Source: Ricinus communis (Eukaryota > Streptophyta > Magnoliopsida > Malpighiales > Euphorbiaceae). Taken from it: a stretch of 64,000 bases of DNA. The notes below the pieces were generated by a model that saw only the letters and a program-made list of their open reading frames with translations, searched no databases and was not told the origin of the DNA. A program made the translations under genes and the position numbers. This document shows, in pieces, positions 33,852 to 44,733 of this stretch (the first letter of the stretch is position 1; each line of letters starts with the position of its first letter). The DNA lies in the NCBI RefSeq assembly GCF_019578655.1, contig NC_063258.1:12094802-12158801 (forward strand). Direction: 5' to 3'.

Positions 33852-35002
33852 GGAGTCCTCGTGCCTAGAGGAAGAAGGAAGGATGGAGATCCTAATGGTG
33901 CAAATCCTGAGTCAAAATATGTGCGCATGTCTCCATTCTCGGTGTTTGCTCTTTCCTCTAAAAGATTCCTCCACAATCATTCGGAGAATGATATCAGTAC
34001 ACGATCAACTAATTTTCTTTCTTCGCATTCCTCTAATCATTGGATTAGTGCCTATGATTTCCGCTTCCACACGCTTTCACTCAAGACTCATATTTATGCT
34101 CCCCATATAAAATTAAACCAATATACTAGATAGAGATTAGAAAGAGAGACACAAAATAAACAAGAAAAAAAAAAGAATATATGTAGGATTTCATATCCGA
34201 TAAGGAAAGAAATCACATGTTCTTTGTTATTTTTCATACGGCTAAGCATAATGATCAAATCAAATTGATTTAAATATAAGCGTAGGAAAAAACATAAGAG
34301 AAAGGAAGGACATGAGGGATAAGTTTATGCTCGCTAGTGCAAGTATTGATAGGTCCACAAATTTCTTGAAAGAACCCATAACTTGATTTCCTACAAGGTA
34401 GAAAACTGGAATAATATGCTCATTAGCCTCAAGTATTCAGTTGCATGCGATTTTATAGTGTGGATGCCCTCATTCCATAAGAAGAAGTGACTAGAAGCTA
34501 AATATGAACAAATAAATAAATAAATAAAAACTAATAAACTAAAATCAAATCAAGAACAAAAAAGGAGTTGACTAAGCAACAACTCTCGTATTCTTAAGTT
34601 TTATGAGCAAGCTTAATAAAAATAATGGTAAATTCAGGCGGGCCTACCTAAAAACACTCCGACCTAAATTACTTCATTATATGTATTGCAAACATCAAAG
34701 TGCTTAAATTATGACTTGTATTATGCTTAGATTAATTAAAAACAACTTAATTTCTCCCTTATGCACTTGGATTTACGTCTCTCCTGCTTGATCATCAAGA
34801 AAAGCCTCAATGCCATCGGTCAAGCTTATTAATTGCGTTTCCATGATTCCTTACGTCATCAATGGTCCTTGTGCCTAGAAGAACAGGGAAATATAAAGAT
34901 TCTAATGGTGTAAATCCTGAATTATAGTATTTGGGCGTGCCACGATTCTCGGTATTCCCTCTTTCCTCTAAAAGATTCCTCCATGATCATTCAGAGAATG
35001 AC
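33852..35002 (+). repeat. 1-kb satellite block, forward
   Basis: Decayed dyad GTTGACTAAGCAAC at 34,567. Contains both recurrent satellite reading frames (33,861-34,133 and 33,883-34,110). Ends flush with LTR TGATATG at 35,003. Confidence 0.86.
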
Positions 35003-35917
35003 TGATATGAACCAAACTAGCACAACGAATCCTACTCCAACAAGGAGCCTTGATGATGCAAATCCTACTAACTCAAGGAATCCTATTCAAACAAAAAGTC
35101 CTGACTCAGCTGGGAATGCTAATCCTGCAAGGAGTCCTGATGATATTAAGAGTTCCAGCAATGAGAGGAATCCTAATTCAACTAGGAATTCTAATTTAAC
35201 TAGGAGTTCTAGTTCGATTCAAATTGCAAGTCAATGAGCTTATCCAAGACATTTGGGCTAAGGACACATCAAGGCTTGAAGAATTGGATTTAAGTTCAAG
35301 GCTCATTAATCTAATTCAGTTCATTGGGCTTGAATGATTCTAATTAGGCTTAAAAAGACAGAAAAGCTGAATTTGAGCATATGAAGTCTTGAGCCTAACT
35401 TGGCTTAGGTTTTGAGGCTCATCTATATGACTTATGTAAACTAGGGTTATATGGCTTATTTTGGGTAGCCACACATGTATTTAACTTAATTAGGACTTTG
35501 TTTAAGTTATCTCTTTTAGTTAGGAAAATTATATTTATCCTAGATCAGATGTAAATCCTTATTAGTTAAGATTTAAGGTTTTTTAAGGCCTATATAAGGC
35601 TAGTATGAATTTTAATGGTAATGAATTAAATAGTATTTTTACCTTAAAGCTTATATGCTTTGTCTTTATGTTCTTGTGTAGAATGTATGCTTAAGAAACA
35701 TTCAAGTAGATTGATCATCTTCTTTTGGAGTGTTTCAAAATTGGGATTTAGGAACAAGGTTTTTAAATTCTAATTCTTGATAATCTTTCTAAGTAATTTG
35801 TTTTCTAACCCTTCTTAGGGGTTGAACCGAATTGGTTCTTGGGGTTTTCATGTTAATTGTTGGGGGTTTGCAATTCGAAAGGAGATTCTCAAGCTTATTC
35901 ATAGAGGTTCCATATCA
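35003..35917 (+). mobile_element. Complete gypsy LTR with polyprotein tail
   Basis: 915 bp with a 7-bp inverted terminus, TGATATG...CATATCA. It is followed by one base and TGGTATCA, the start of a tRNA-Met primer site. The plus strand reads an Asn/Pro/Thr/Arg/Ser repeat region, for example 'NPTPTRSLDDANPTNSRNP' and 'NPARSPDD', then 'ELIQDIWAKDTSRLEELDL', the gypsy tail. 'CCTATATAAGGC' near 35,590 is a good TATA region. The left edge is flush with satellite and no target duplication is evident. Confidence 0.85.
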
Positions 35918-35918
35918 A

Positions 35919-35926
35919 TGGTATCA
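35919..35926 (+). promoter_or_regulatory. Partial primer-binding site
   Basis: TGGTATCA matches the first 8 bases of the tRNA-Met primer site. It is then cut by the satellite junction near 35,935. Confidence 0.7.
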
Positions 35927-36201
35927 ATACACGATGAACAAAACATAAAAGAAAGGAAAAACGTGAGAGATAAGTCTATGCTCGCGAGCATGAACATTGA
36001 TAAAGAGTGCTCATGCCACTTGTCAAGCTTGTCAATTGTATTTCCATGATTCCTTATGCCAATTCTTGTGTCACTAGGAGTCCTCATGCCTAAAGGAACA
36101 TGGAATGATGGAGACCCTAATGATCCAAGTCTTGAATTGGATTATTGGGGCGTGTCTCGATTCCAAATCTAGGTTTGCTAGTGCGGATCTTCATAAATCC
36201 A
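35927..36201 (+). repeat. Satellite fragments, forward, with recurrent deletion junction
   Basis: Two internal deletions: 'attgataa' joined to 'agagtgctcatgccac' near 36,003, and 'tcgattccaaatctagg' at 36,157-36,173. The second junction recurs in inverted orientation at 56,684-56,700. Confidence 0.8.
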
Positions 36202-37680
36202 TGATGTGCGTAAAATACACACATCTAAATGGGGTTTTTTAAGATTGATTTTATGGATATTTGGATGTGAATTGGTCTCAACACTCACCTTATACATATG
36301 TTTGTGCGCATTAGGTCCAAAAGAGGTCAAAGGATGAAAAAGGAAAGAATTGGAGCATAATTGGACGTCAAAGCTGCCGAAACGAGCTAAGTACGAGCAT
36401 GAGGAAGCTGAACAGAGCCATGTTGATCTCAACACTGGCCGTGTTCTCAACACGGTCACAAAACATTGGCCGTGTTACCAACACGAGGACAAACACGGCC
36501 GTGTTGGACATCAAAGAAGAAGTAGATTTTAGGGAGCACGGCCACAGAGAGTAACACGGCCAGGAACACCATCCCGTGTTGAGAACACGGCCAGGGACAC
36601 GGCCGTGTTGGAGGCGACAGGGGGTATTAATTAAAAGAACGAAAAGAAGAGAAAAGAGAGGAGGCTAGGGTTAGAACGTCCCAAACCCTAATTTTTCTTT
36701 CTCTAAGGGTTTTCTAAGCTGAGACCAAGGGAAAAGGAGACTTGGATCAAGGTTTCAATCGGATTTCCTTGAAGGATCGAAGATTGGGCAAGGTTCGTTG
36801 ATTGATTTTCAAATCGAGCAAGAGGAACAAGAATCGATTCAATTGGAGCAAAAGGATTTGGGGCTGTTTACTCTCATCCAAGGGTGTAATCGGGTTTTTT
36901 TTCTACCTTTGCTTATTGTTGTAATTGAATTCTTGTATATTTTGAGAATGAACATGATTAGCTAGATTGATTTAATCCATTGGGATTTCTTTACTATCTT
37001 GGCTTGATATTATATTGTTGGATTGTTCGAGTTGGTTTTGTATTCTTCTTGTTTTCAGTATTAATAAGATTATGCATTATTCATGAGACGTTGTGAATTG
37101 TGATGTTTAGATTGCTTTATGAGATTGAGAAATCCGTTTGGCAATTGGAATTTTGAATAACAAGAACTGGTTAATAATCGCTTAGAGATAAGGATAATTA
37201 ACTAGCCGGATTAAGAATTAACAAAGCTTAATAAAGGCGGATTAAAGCTTAATGCTAATTTAAGAATCAATCGTTAGGAAGAGATTCCAACTTTAGGTTA
37301 TTAGGTTTAGGAATTCAGTTATCTCGAGAGACAAACCGAATTCGGTTAAGAATTCATCCACGGGTAGCATAATTAGACTCACTGATCCTTTATCTTTTGT
37401 TCGGTTGCCAACTAGTTTAGATTCCCTTTGGGTTTCTCTTCTTGTTTTGATTATTTCGTTTATCAATCACGCTTGCATCTCCCTTAGAACTTAGCTCGTA
37501 GTTAATAGTTAGTTTAGAATTTATTCATCATCCATTTTAGGTTAATATAATAAAGAACAAAGGAGTAACTCTGGGCTTTCGCTTTCCCGAGGAATACGAC
37601 CTTGATACTTGCCATTAGTGCTAGACTGCATCGATAGGTACACTGCCTTAGATTGTAGCTAACACGAGTAGCACCCATCA
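36202..37680 (+). mobile_element. Solo LTR of family A
   Basis: 1,479 bp, TGATGTG...CCCATCA, homologous over its whole length to the LTRs of element A but on the plus strand. It is flanked by an exact 5-bp duplication ATCCA (36,197-36,201 and 37,681-37,685) and inserted in satellite. The internal region is absent, as expected after recombination between the two LTRs of one element. The palindrome cluster is at 36,418-36,612. The open frames in it are shadows. Confidence 0.94.
36418..36612. repeat. AACACGGCCGTGTT palindrome cluster, longest copy
   Basis: About ten half or whole palindromes (ACACGGCC or GGCCGTGTT) in 195 bases, including AACACGGCCGTGTT near 36,495 and ACACGGCCGTGTT near 36,597. 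Confidence 0.85.
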
Positions 37681-38966
37681 ATCCACAAAGGTCTTGCAAG
37701 AATGCATAACTTGATTTCCCGCAAGGTAGAAAACTAAAATAATAATAGTGTGAAAGCCCTAATGCCATATAAATAAGAAATAAGAAGCTAAATATGAATA
37801 AATAAATAAATAAGGATGAATAAACTAAAGTCAAGATTTGACTGGTCAATAGCTCTCGTTGCCCCAAATTTTGTGAGGCAGCTTAAAGAAAGCAAGAGGA
37901 AATCTATGAGGGCCTACGTAATAATAACCTGACCCAAATTACTTCTTTATATGCATCCTAGACATCAAAATGCTCGCATTTCCATTAGTATTACACTTGG
38001 ATTAATTGAAACCTATGTGATTTCTAACTATCACGCATGGATTTACGTCTCGTCTTGCTTAATCATCAAGCTAGGCCCCAGGGTTACCGGTTAAGCTTGT
38101 GGATTGTATTCCTATGATTCCTTACGATAATCCTCGAGTCATCGGGAGTCCTCATGCCTAGAGGTACAAAGAACAAGCCTCGATTCTCATTATTCCATTT
38201 TTCTTCCAAAAGTTTTATTTGCAATCATTTGAAAAATGATGTCAATACTCAATCAACTAATTTTCTTTCTTCACACTAGTCCAAATATTGAATCAGTGCC
38301 TACGATTGCCGCTTCCATGAGCTTTCTCTCAACAATTATGTTTATGCTTCCTAAATAAAACTAAACTATCATACTAGATAAAGAGGAGTTAACTGGTCAA
38401 CAACTCTTATAGTCCCAAATTTCATGAGCTAGATTAACAAAAATAGGGGAGAATTTATATGGGCATACCTAATAACACTCCGGTCCAAATTGTATAATTT
38501 TATGCATCCCATACATCAAAATGCACACATTCCCGGTTGGATTAATAGAAAGCAACACGATTTCTCCCTTATGCTCGTGGATTTGCGTCTCGTCCTACTA
38601 GATCATTAAGTCACACCATAATGCCACCAGTCAAGCTTGTCAATTATGTTTATGCTCGCCAAATAAAACCAAACCATCAAACTAAACAGAGATTAGATAG
38701 ATTGGAACAAAAGAAACGAATAACATGAGAACATAGGTGAGATTTCAGATATAATAAGGAAAGAAATCACAAGTACTTTATTTCTTCCATACAGCTAAAT
38801 GAAAGGATCAAATCGAATTGACTTAATGACAAAGGTCGACAAAGAACACAAACGAAAGGAAGGACATAAGCGATAAGTTTATATTTTCTAGAATGTGTCA
38901 AATAATATGTTCATTGTCCTCAAGTATTCAATTGTATGCGATTTTTATATTACGATAGAGTAATTG
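37681..38966 (+). repeat. 1-kb satellite block, forward
   Basis: Dyads at 37,837 (TTGACTGGTCAA core) and 38,388 (GTTAACTGGTCAAC). The second copy is of the short deleted type ('catactagataaagaggagtt'). It ends at the Cassandra LTR. Confidence 0.86.
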
Positions 38967-39283
38967 TGTAACGACCCAGAACTATATCATATGAGATATT
39001 GTCCCTCACTGGCCTCACAATTTTATCCCGTTGGCGGGTTCGAGAACTTTCCAAGAGGTCACCCATCCTTGAATTTCTTTGAACCAAGCGCATTTAACTT
39101 TGGAGTTTCTATAACTCCACAGCCAAACAACTAAAAAGTGCCTCATCTGATTAGTTCCAACTCTTTATATATATGTTATCAACCATTCCTGCCCCATTTC
39201 AATGGAATATGATTCATTCATGTACCACCATACCTTAGAGTGCTGCCATCCTAGAACCATTCTTGCCCCATTTCTTTCTTACA
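38967..39283 (-). mobile_element. Solo LTR of Cassandra-type TRIM retrotransposon
   Basis: 317 bp on the minus strand, from TGTAAGAAAG to ...GGGTCGTTACA. It has the size, termini and GGGTCGTTACA end of plant Cassandra LTRs and contains a 5S-rRNA-like segment. No internal domain or second LTR is present. No target duplication was found. The satellite on the two sides is not contiguous: the left flank is near the TATA region and the right flank near 'gatttacgtctcg', so a few hundred bases of the repeat were lost here. Confidence 0.88.
39041..39110 (-). promoter_or_regulatory. 5S-rRNA-like internal Pol III promoter within Cassandra LTR
   Basis: The minus strand reads 'AACTCCAAAGTTAAATGCGC' then 'TTGG', corresponding to 5S box A, and 'AGGATGGGTGACC', corresponding to box C, in the 5S order. 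Only part of a 5S gene is present, so it is the domesticated LTR version and not a functional rRNA gene. Confidence 0.88.
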
Positions 39284-41209
39284 CAAATGATTTACGTCTC
39301 GTCATACTTGTTTATCAAGCCAAGCGCCAATGTCACTAGTTAAGCTTACCAATTGTGTTCCGCTGATCCCTTACACCAATCCTTCTATCATCAGGGAGTC
39401 CTCGTGCCTATAGAAACATAGAATGATGGAGATCCCAATGGTACAAATCCTGAATTGGAATATTTGGCATGCCTCGAATCGTGTTATTCCCTCTCTTCTC
39501 CAACACATTTGTTCATAATCATTTGAAGAATGGTATCAATACTCGATCAACTAATTTTCTTTCTTCTTATTTGTCCAAGCATTAGATCTGTATCTATGAT
39601 AAGTCACTTCCACACGCTTTAACTCAACATTCCTATTTAGGCTTGCCAAATAAAACTAAATAATCATACAAGACATAGATTAGAAAGAGACAAACAAAAG
39701 AAATGAACACTAAGAAAAAAGTTAGGATTTCATATCCGATAAGAAAAGAAATTACAAGTTCTTTATTCTCTTCCATGGCTATGGGTAAGGATCAAATCCA
39801 AGTGATTTAAACACAAGGGTAGTTAAAGAACACAAAAGAAAGGAAGGACGTAAGTGATAAGTCTAGGTTCACTAGTACGGGTCTTTATAAGTCCACAAAG
39901 TTCTTGAAAGAACCCATAACTTCATTCTCTACAAGGTAGAAAATTGAAATAATATGCTCACTAGCCTCAAATATTCGGTTACATTTGGTTTTCATAGTGC
40001 GAAAGCTCTCATTCCATAAGAAGAAGAGACTAGAAGTAAATATGAATAAATAAATAAAGAAAGATGAATAAAATAAAGTCAAATCATTAACCAGAGAGGA
40101 GTTGAGTGGCCAACAATTCTTGTGCTCCTAAATTTTATGAGCTAGCTTAATAAAAATAAAGGAAAGTTCATGTGGGCCTACCTAATCATACTCCGAACCA
40201 AATTGCATCATTACATGTGTCCTAAAGATCAAAATATTCCCATACCCACTTATATTAATCGAAAGCAATATGGTTTCTCCCTTATGTGCATCGATTTGCG
40301 TCTCCTACTGCCTGATCATCAAGTCAAGCCCCAATGCCACTAATCAAGATTGTCAATTGCTTTCCCATGATTCCTTAACAAAAACAAGGGAAAATTTGTG
40401 TGCACGTACCGAATAATACTCCGACCCAATATACTTCATTACATGCCTCCCAAACATGAAAACACACTTGGATTAATCAAAAGCAATAAGATTTCTCCTT
40501 TACACACGTTGATTTACATCTCGTCATGCTTGATCATTAAGCTAAGCCCTAATGCCACCAGACAGCTTGTTAATTGCGTTCAGATGATCCCTTATGCCAA
40601 TCCTTGTGCCATCATGGAGTCCTTGTGCCTAGAGGAATAAGGAATGACATAGATCCCAATGGTGCAAATCTTGTATCATAATATTTAGGCGTGCCTCGAT
40701 TCACATTGTTCTTTCTCTCCTTCAAAAGATTCATCCATGGTCATTCTGAGAATGATATCCATACTCGATCAACTAATTTTCTTTCTTCGCATTCATCCAA
40801 GTATAGGATCAGTGCCTATGATTGTCGCTTCCACGAGCTTTCTTTCAACAGTTTTGTTTATGGTTCCCAAATAAAATGAAACCATCATACTAGATAAAGA
40901 TGAGTTGACTGGCCAACAACTCTCGTTATCCTAAATTTGTTTAGCCAAAATAATAAAAATAAGGGAGAATTCATGTGGGCATACCTAATAACAGTTCAAT
41001 CCAAATTACATAGATATATGCGTCCTAAAACATCAAAATGTGCACATTCTCGCTTGGATTAATCAAAAGCAACATGATTTCTCCTTTATGCACGTGGATT
41101 TGCATCTTGACTTGCTAGATCATCAAGTTACGCCACAATGCCACCAGTCAAGCTTGTCAATTGCGTTCCTATAATTTCTTATGCTAATCCTTGTGTCATC
41201 TTTTATTCG
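39284..41209 (+). repeat. 1-kb satellite block, forward
   Basis: Dyad relatives at 40,101 (GTTGAGTGGCCAAC) and 40,904 (GTTGACTGGCCAAC). A short-form junction at about 40,378 ('attccttaacaaaaacaagg') and a deleted-type junction at about 40,890 are both present, so all three length classes of the repeat occur in this block. Confidence 0.86.
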
Positions 41210-41270
41210 AACTGTGCAGAGCCAAATCAGCTCTGCTCAGAGCCGATTGGCTCTTTAGGTCAGGGTATAA
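41210..41270. other. Short insert with AGCCGATTGGCT at satellite inversion
   Basis: About 60 bases, 'gcagagccaaatcagctctg' and 'agccgattggctc', sitting exactly where satellite orientation changes from forward to reverse. Related to 16,690-16,770. Confidence 0.5.
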
Positions 41271-43756
41271 ATCAATTCCATTTGATCCTTATGCTTTGCC
41301 ATGTAAGAGAATAAAGAACTTGCGATTTCTTTCCTTATTGGATCTGAAATCCTATCTATGTTCTCATTTATTCTTTTCTTTTGTTCCTCTTTTTCTATTC
41401 TATGTGTTGTATGATGCTTTGGTTTTATTTGGCGAGCATAAAGAAAAATATTGAGTTAAAGCCCGTGGAAGCGACAATCACACTGATCCAGTACTTAGAC
41501 AAATGTGATGAAAGAAATTTAGTTGATCGAATATTGATATCATTTTTTGAATGATCGCAGATGAATCTTTTGGAGGAAAGAGGAATGCTGAGAATCAAAG
41601 CATGCCCAAACATTCTGATTCAGGATTTGCACTGTTGGGATCTCCATCATTCCTTATTCCTCTAGGCATGAGGACTCTTGATGACACAAGAATTGGCATA
41701 ATGAATCATGAGAATATAATTAAAAAGCTTGACTGGTGGCATTGGGATTACCTTGATGATCAAGCAGAACAAGACATAAATCCATGTGTGTAAGAGAGAT
41801 ATCATGTTATTTTCAAAAAATTCAAGGGTAATACAAGCAGAAATGCAAGCATTTCTATGTTTTGGACGCATGTAATGAAATATTTTAAGTCGAAGCATTA
41901 TTAGGTTGCCCAATGCAAATTTCTCCTTGTTTTCCTTAAACTGCCTCATAAAATTTGGGACTACCACAGTTGTTGACCTGTCAACTCCTCTTTAGTTCTT
42001 GATTTGAATTTAGTTTATTCATCTTTCTTTATTTAGTTACTCATATTTTAGCTTCTACTTTCTTCTTCTTATGGAATGAGGGCTTTTGCACTATAAAAAC
42101 CTCATATAACCGAATATTTGAGGCTAGTGAGCATATTATTTCAGTTTTCTACATTGCAGAGAATTAACTTATGGGTTTTTTCAAGAACTTTGCAAACTTA
42201 TGAAGACCCGCATTAGCGAAACTAGACTTATTGCTCACGTCCTTCTATTCTTTTATGCTCTTTGTCTACCCTTGTATTTAAATCAATTCGATCCTTATGC
42301 TTAGCCATGAAAGAGAATAAAGAACTTGTAATCTTATTTATTTTCATATCCAAAATATTACCTCTTCTTTTGTTCATCTTCTTCTACTCTATGTTCTATA
42401 TGAAGGTTTAGTTTTATTTAGCGAGCATAAATAGGAGTGTTCAGTTAAAGTATGTGGAAGCGACAATCATAGGCACTGATCAATGCTTGGATAAATGCGA
42501 AGAAGGAAAATTAGTTAATCGAGTGTTGATATCATTCTTCAAATAATCGCGATGAATCTTTTTGAGCAAAGAGGGAACACCAAGAATGGAGGCATGCCTA
42601 AATATTGCGATTCAGAATTTGCACCATTGGGATCTCTATCACTCCTTGTTCCTCTAGTTTTGTGGACGCCTGATGAGATGAGGATTGGAATAAGGAATCA
42701 TGAAAATACAATTGACAAGTTTGATTGATGCCATTGGGGCTTAGCTTGATGATCAAGGAAGGGAAAACATAAATCCAAGCTTGTTAATGAGAAATCATGT
42801 TGGTTTCGATTAATGCAAGTGTAATACTAGTGGAAATGCGAGCGTTTTGATGTTTGGGATGTATATAAAGAAATTATTTTTTTCCGTGTGTTATTAAGTA
42901 GGCCCTTGCAGATTTTCCCTTGTTTCTGTTAAGCTGGGTCATAAAATTTAGGACAACAAGAGATGTTGACGAGTCAACTCCACTCTAGTTCTTTATTTGA
43001 ATTTAGTTTATTCATCTTTCTTAATCTATTTATTTATATGTAGCTTCTAGTTTCTTCTTCACATAGAATTAGGGCCTTCGCACTATAAAAACTACATGCA
43101 ACAAAATACATGAGGCTAGTGAGCGTATTTAATATTTTAGTTTTCTATCTTGTGGGAGATCAACTTATGTGTTCTTGCAAGAACTTTGCAAACTTATGAG
43201 GACCCACACTAGTGAACCTAGTCTTATCACTCACATCCCTCCTTGCTTCTGTGTTCTCTGTCTACCCTTATGTTTAAATCAATTTGACTTGATTCTAGCT
43301 TAGCCATATGGAAGAGAATAGAGAATTTGTGATTTCTTTCCATATCGGATCTGAAAGCCTACCTATGTTTTCATTTTTCTTATTTCTTTTGTGTCTCTCT
43401 TTCTAATTTCTATCTAATATGATGGTTTGGTTTTACTTGGCGAGCATAAACAAGAGTGTTGAGTTAAAGCGCATGGAAGCGACAATCATAGGCATTGATC
43501 CAATTCGTGGACAAATGCAAAAAAAGAATATTACTTGATTGACTATGCAAAAAAAGAATATTCCAAGCGACAATCTTTTAAAGGAAAGAGGGAACAACGA
43601 GGATTGAGGCATATGCCTAGATATTCTTATTCATTAGATGCACCATTAGGATCTCCATCATTTCTTGCTCCTCTAAGGACAAGGACTCTTGATAACATAA
43701 GGATTGGCATAAGGATTCATGGGAGCGCAACTGACAAGCTTGATCGGTGGCATTAG
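41271..43756 (-). repeat. 1-kb satellite block, reverse
   Basis: Dyads GTTGACCTGTCAAC at 41,972 and GTTGACGAGTCAAC at 42,965, 993 bp apart. TATA-like 'cactataaaaac' at about 42,090 and 43,080 on the plus strand. A small duplication of 'tgcaaaaaaagaatatt' occurs at 43,515-43,563. Confidence 0.88.
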
Positions 43757-43995
43757 GAATTATGTAGATATGACACCTCATCTCATGTAACCCGAGATGG
43801 ATATTTAAAACAAAATACTTTCTAAAATCTTTCTAGTTTAGTTGAATTGTAACATACTTACATATGTATATGTAATAATGTATTTGAAATCATAATTATG
43901 AAAAATAGATAATATTTTTTAATATGATGTTTCATTACAACAATTATAACTAGGAATGCATTTATTAAACATTATTAAATAAGTTAATATACAAA
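43757..43995. other. Unassigned 240-bp segment replacing satellite
   Basis: A very AT-rich stretch that interrupts the repeat between 'cggtggcatt' and 'ttggctcataaaattt'. It is about as long as the satellite it replaces. No coding potential, termini or target duplication seen. Confidence 0.45.
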
Positions 43996-44733
43996 GTTGG
44001 CTCATAAAATTTAGGACTACAAGAGTTGTTGCCCAGTCAATTCCTCTCTCATTCTTGATTTGACTTTCTTTCTTTATTTATTTATTAAAATTCAGCTTCT
44101 AGTTTCTTCTTCTTATGGAATGAGGGCTTTCGCATTATAAAGATCGCATGCAAGCAAATACTTAAGGCCAATGAGCATATTATTTCAATTTTCTACCTTG
44201 CGGGAAATCAAGTTATTAGTTCTTTCAAGAAATTTATGGACATATCAATGCTCACACTAGCAAGCATAGACTTAGCATTTTATGTCCTTCCTTTGTCTTG
44301 TGTTCTTTGTCTATCCTTGTGTTTAAATCAACTTGATTTGATCCTTATGCTTAGCCGTACGGAAGACAACAAAGAACTTGTGATTTCTTTTCTTACGGGA
44401 TCTAAAGTCTTACCTATATTCTCATTTTGTTTGTTACTTTTGTGTCTTTCTTCCTAATATTTGTCTAGTATGATAGATTGGTTTTATTTGGAGAGCATAA
44501 ATACGAGTGTTGGGTGAAAGCACGTGGAAAGCGGCAATCATAGGCACCGATCCAATACTGCGACGAATGCGGGGAAAGAAAATTAGTTAATCATGTATAG
44601 ATATCATTCTCCGAATGATCATGGAAAAATCTTTTAGTGGAAAGAGGGAACAATGAGAATTGAAGCACTCCCAAATATTCTGATTCAGGATTTGTAGCAT
44701 TGGGATCTGTATCCTTGCTTGTTCCTCTAAGCA
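43996..44733 (-). repeat. Satellite, reverse
   Basis: Decayed dyad at 44,028, 1,063 bp after the previous one despite the foreign 240-bp segment between them. It ends at a reverse-to-forward switch near 44,734. Confidence 0.85.

Noticed and set aside
39041..39110. 5S rRNA gene
   Set aside because: Only the box A to box C part resembles 5S, within a TG...CA-bounded LTR. The 5' third of 5S is missing, as is normal for Cassandra.
38961..39290. Target duplication around the Cassandra LTR
   Set aside because: Flanking pentamers AATTG and CAAAT do not match, and the satellite on the two sides is not contiguous.
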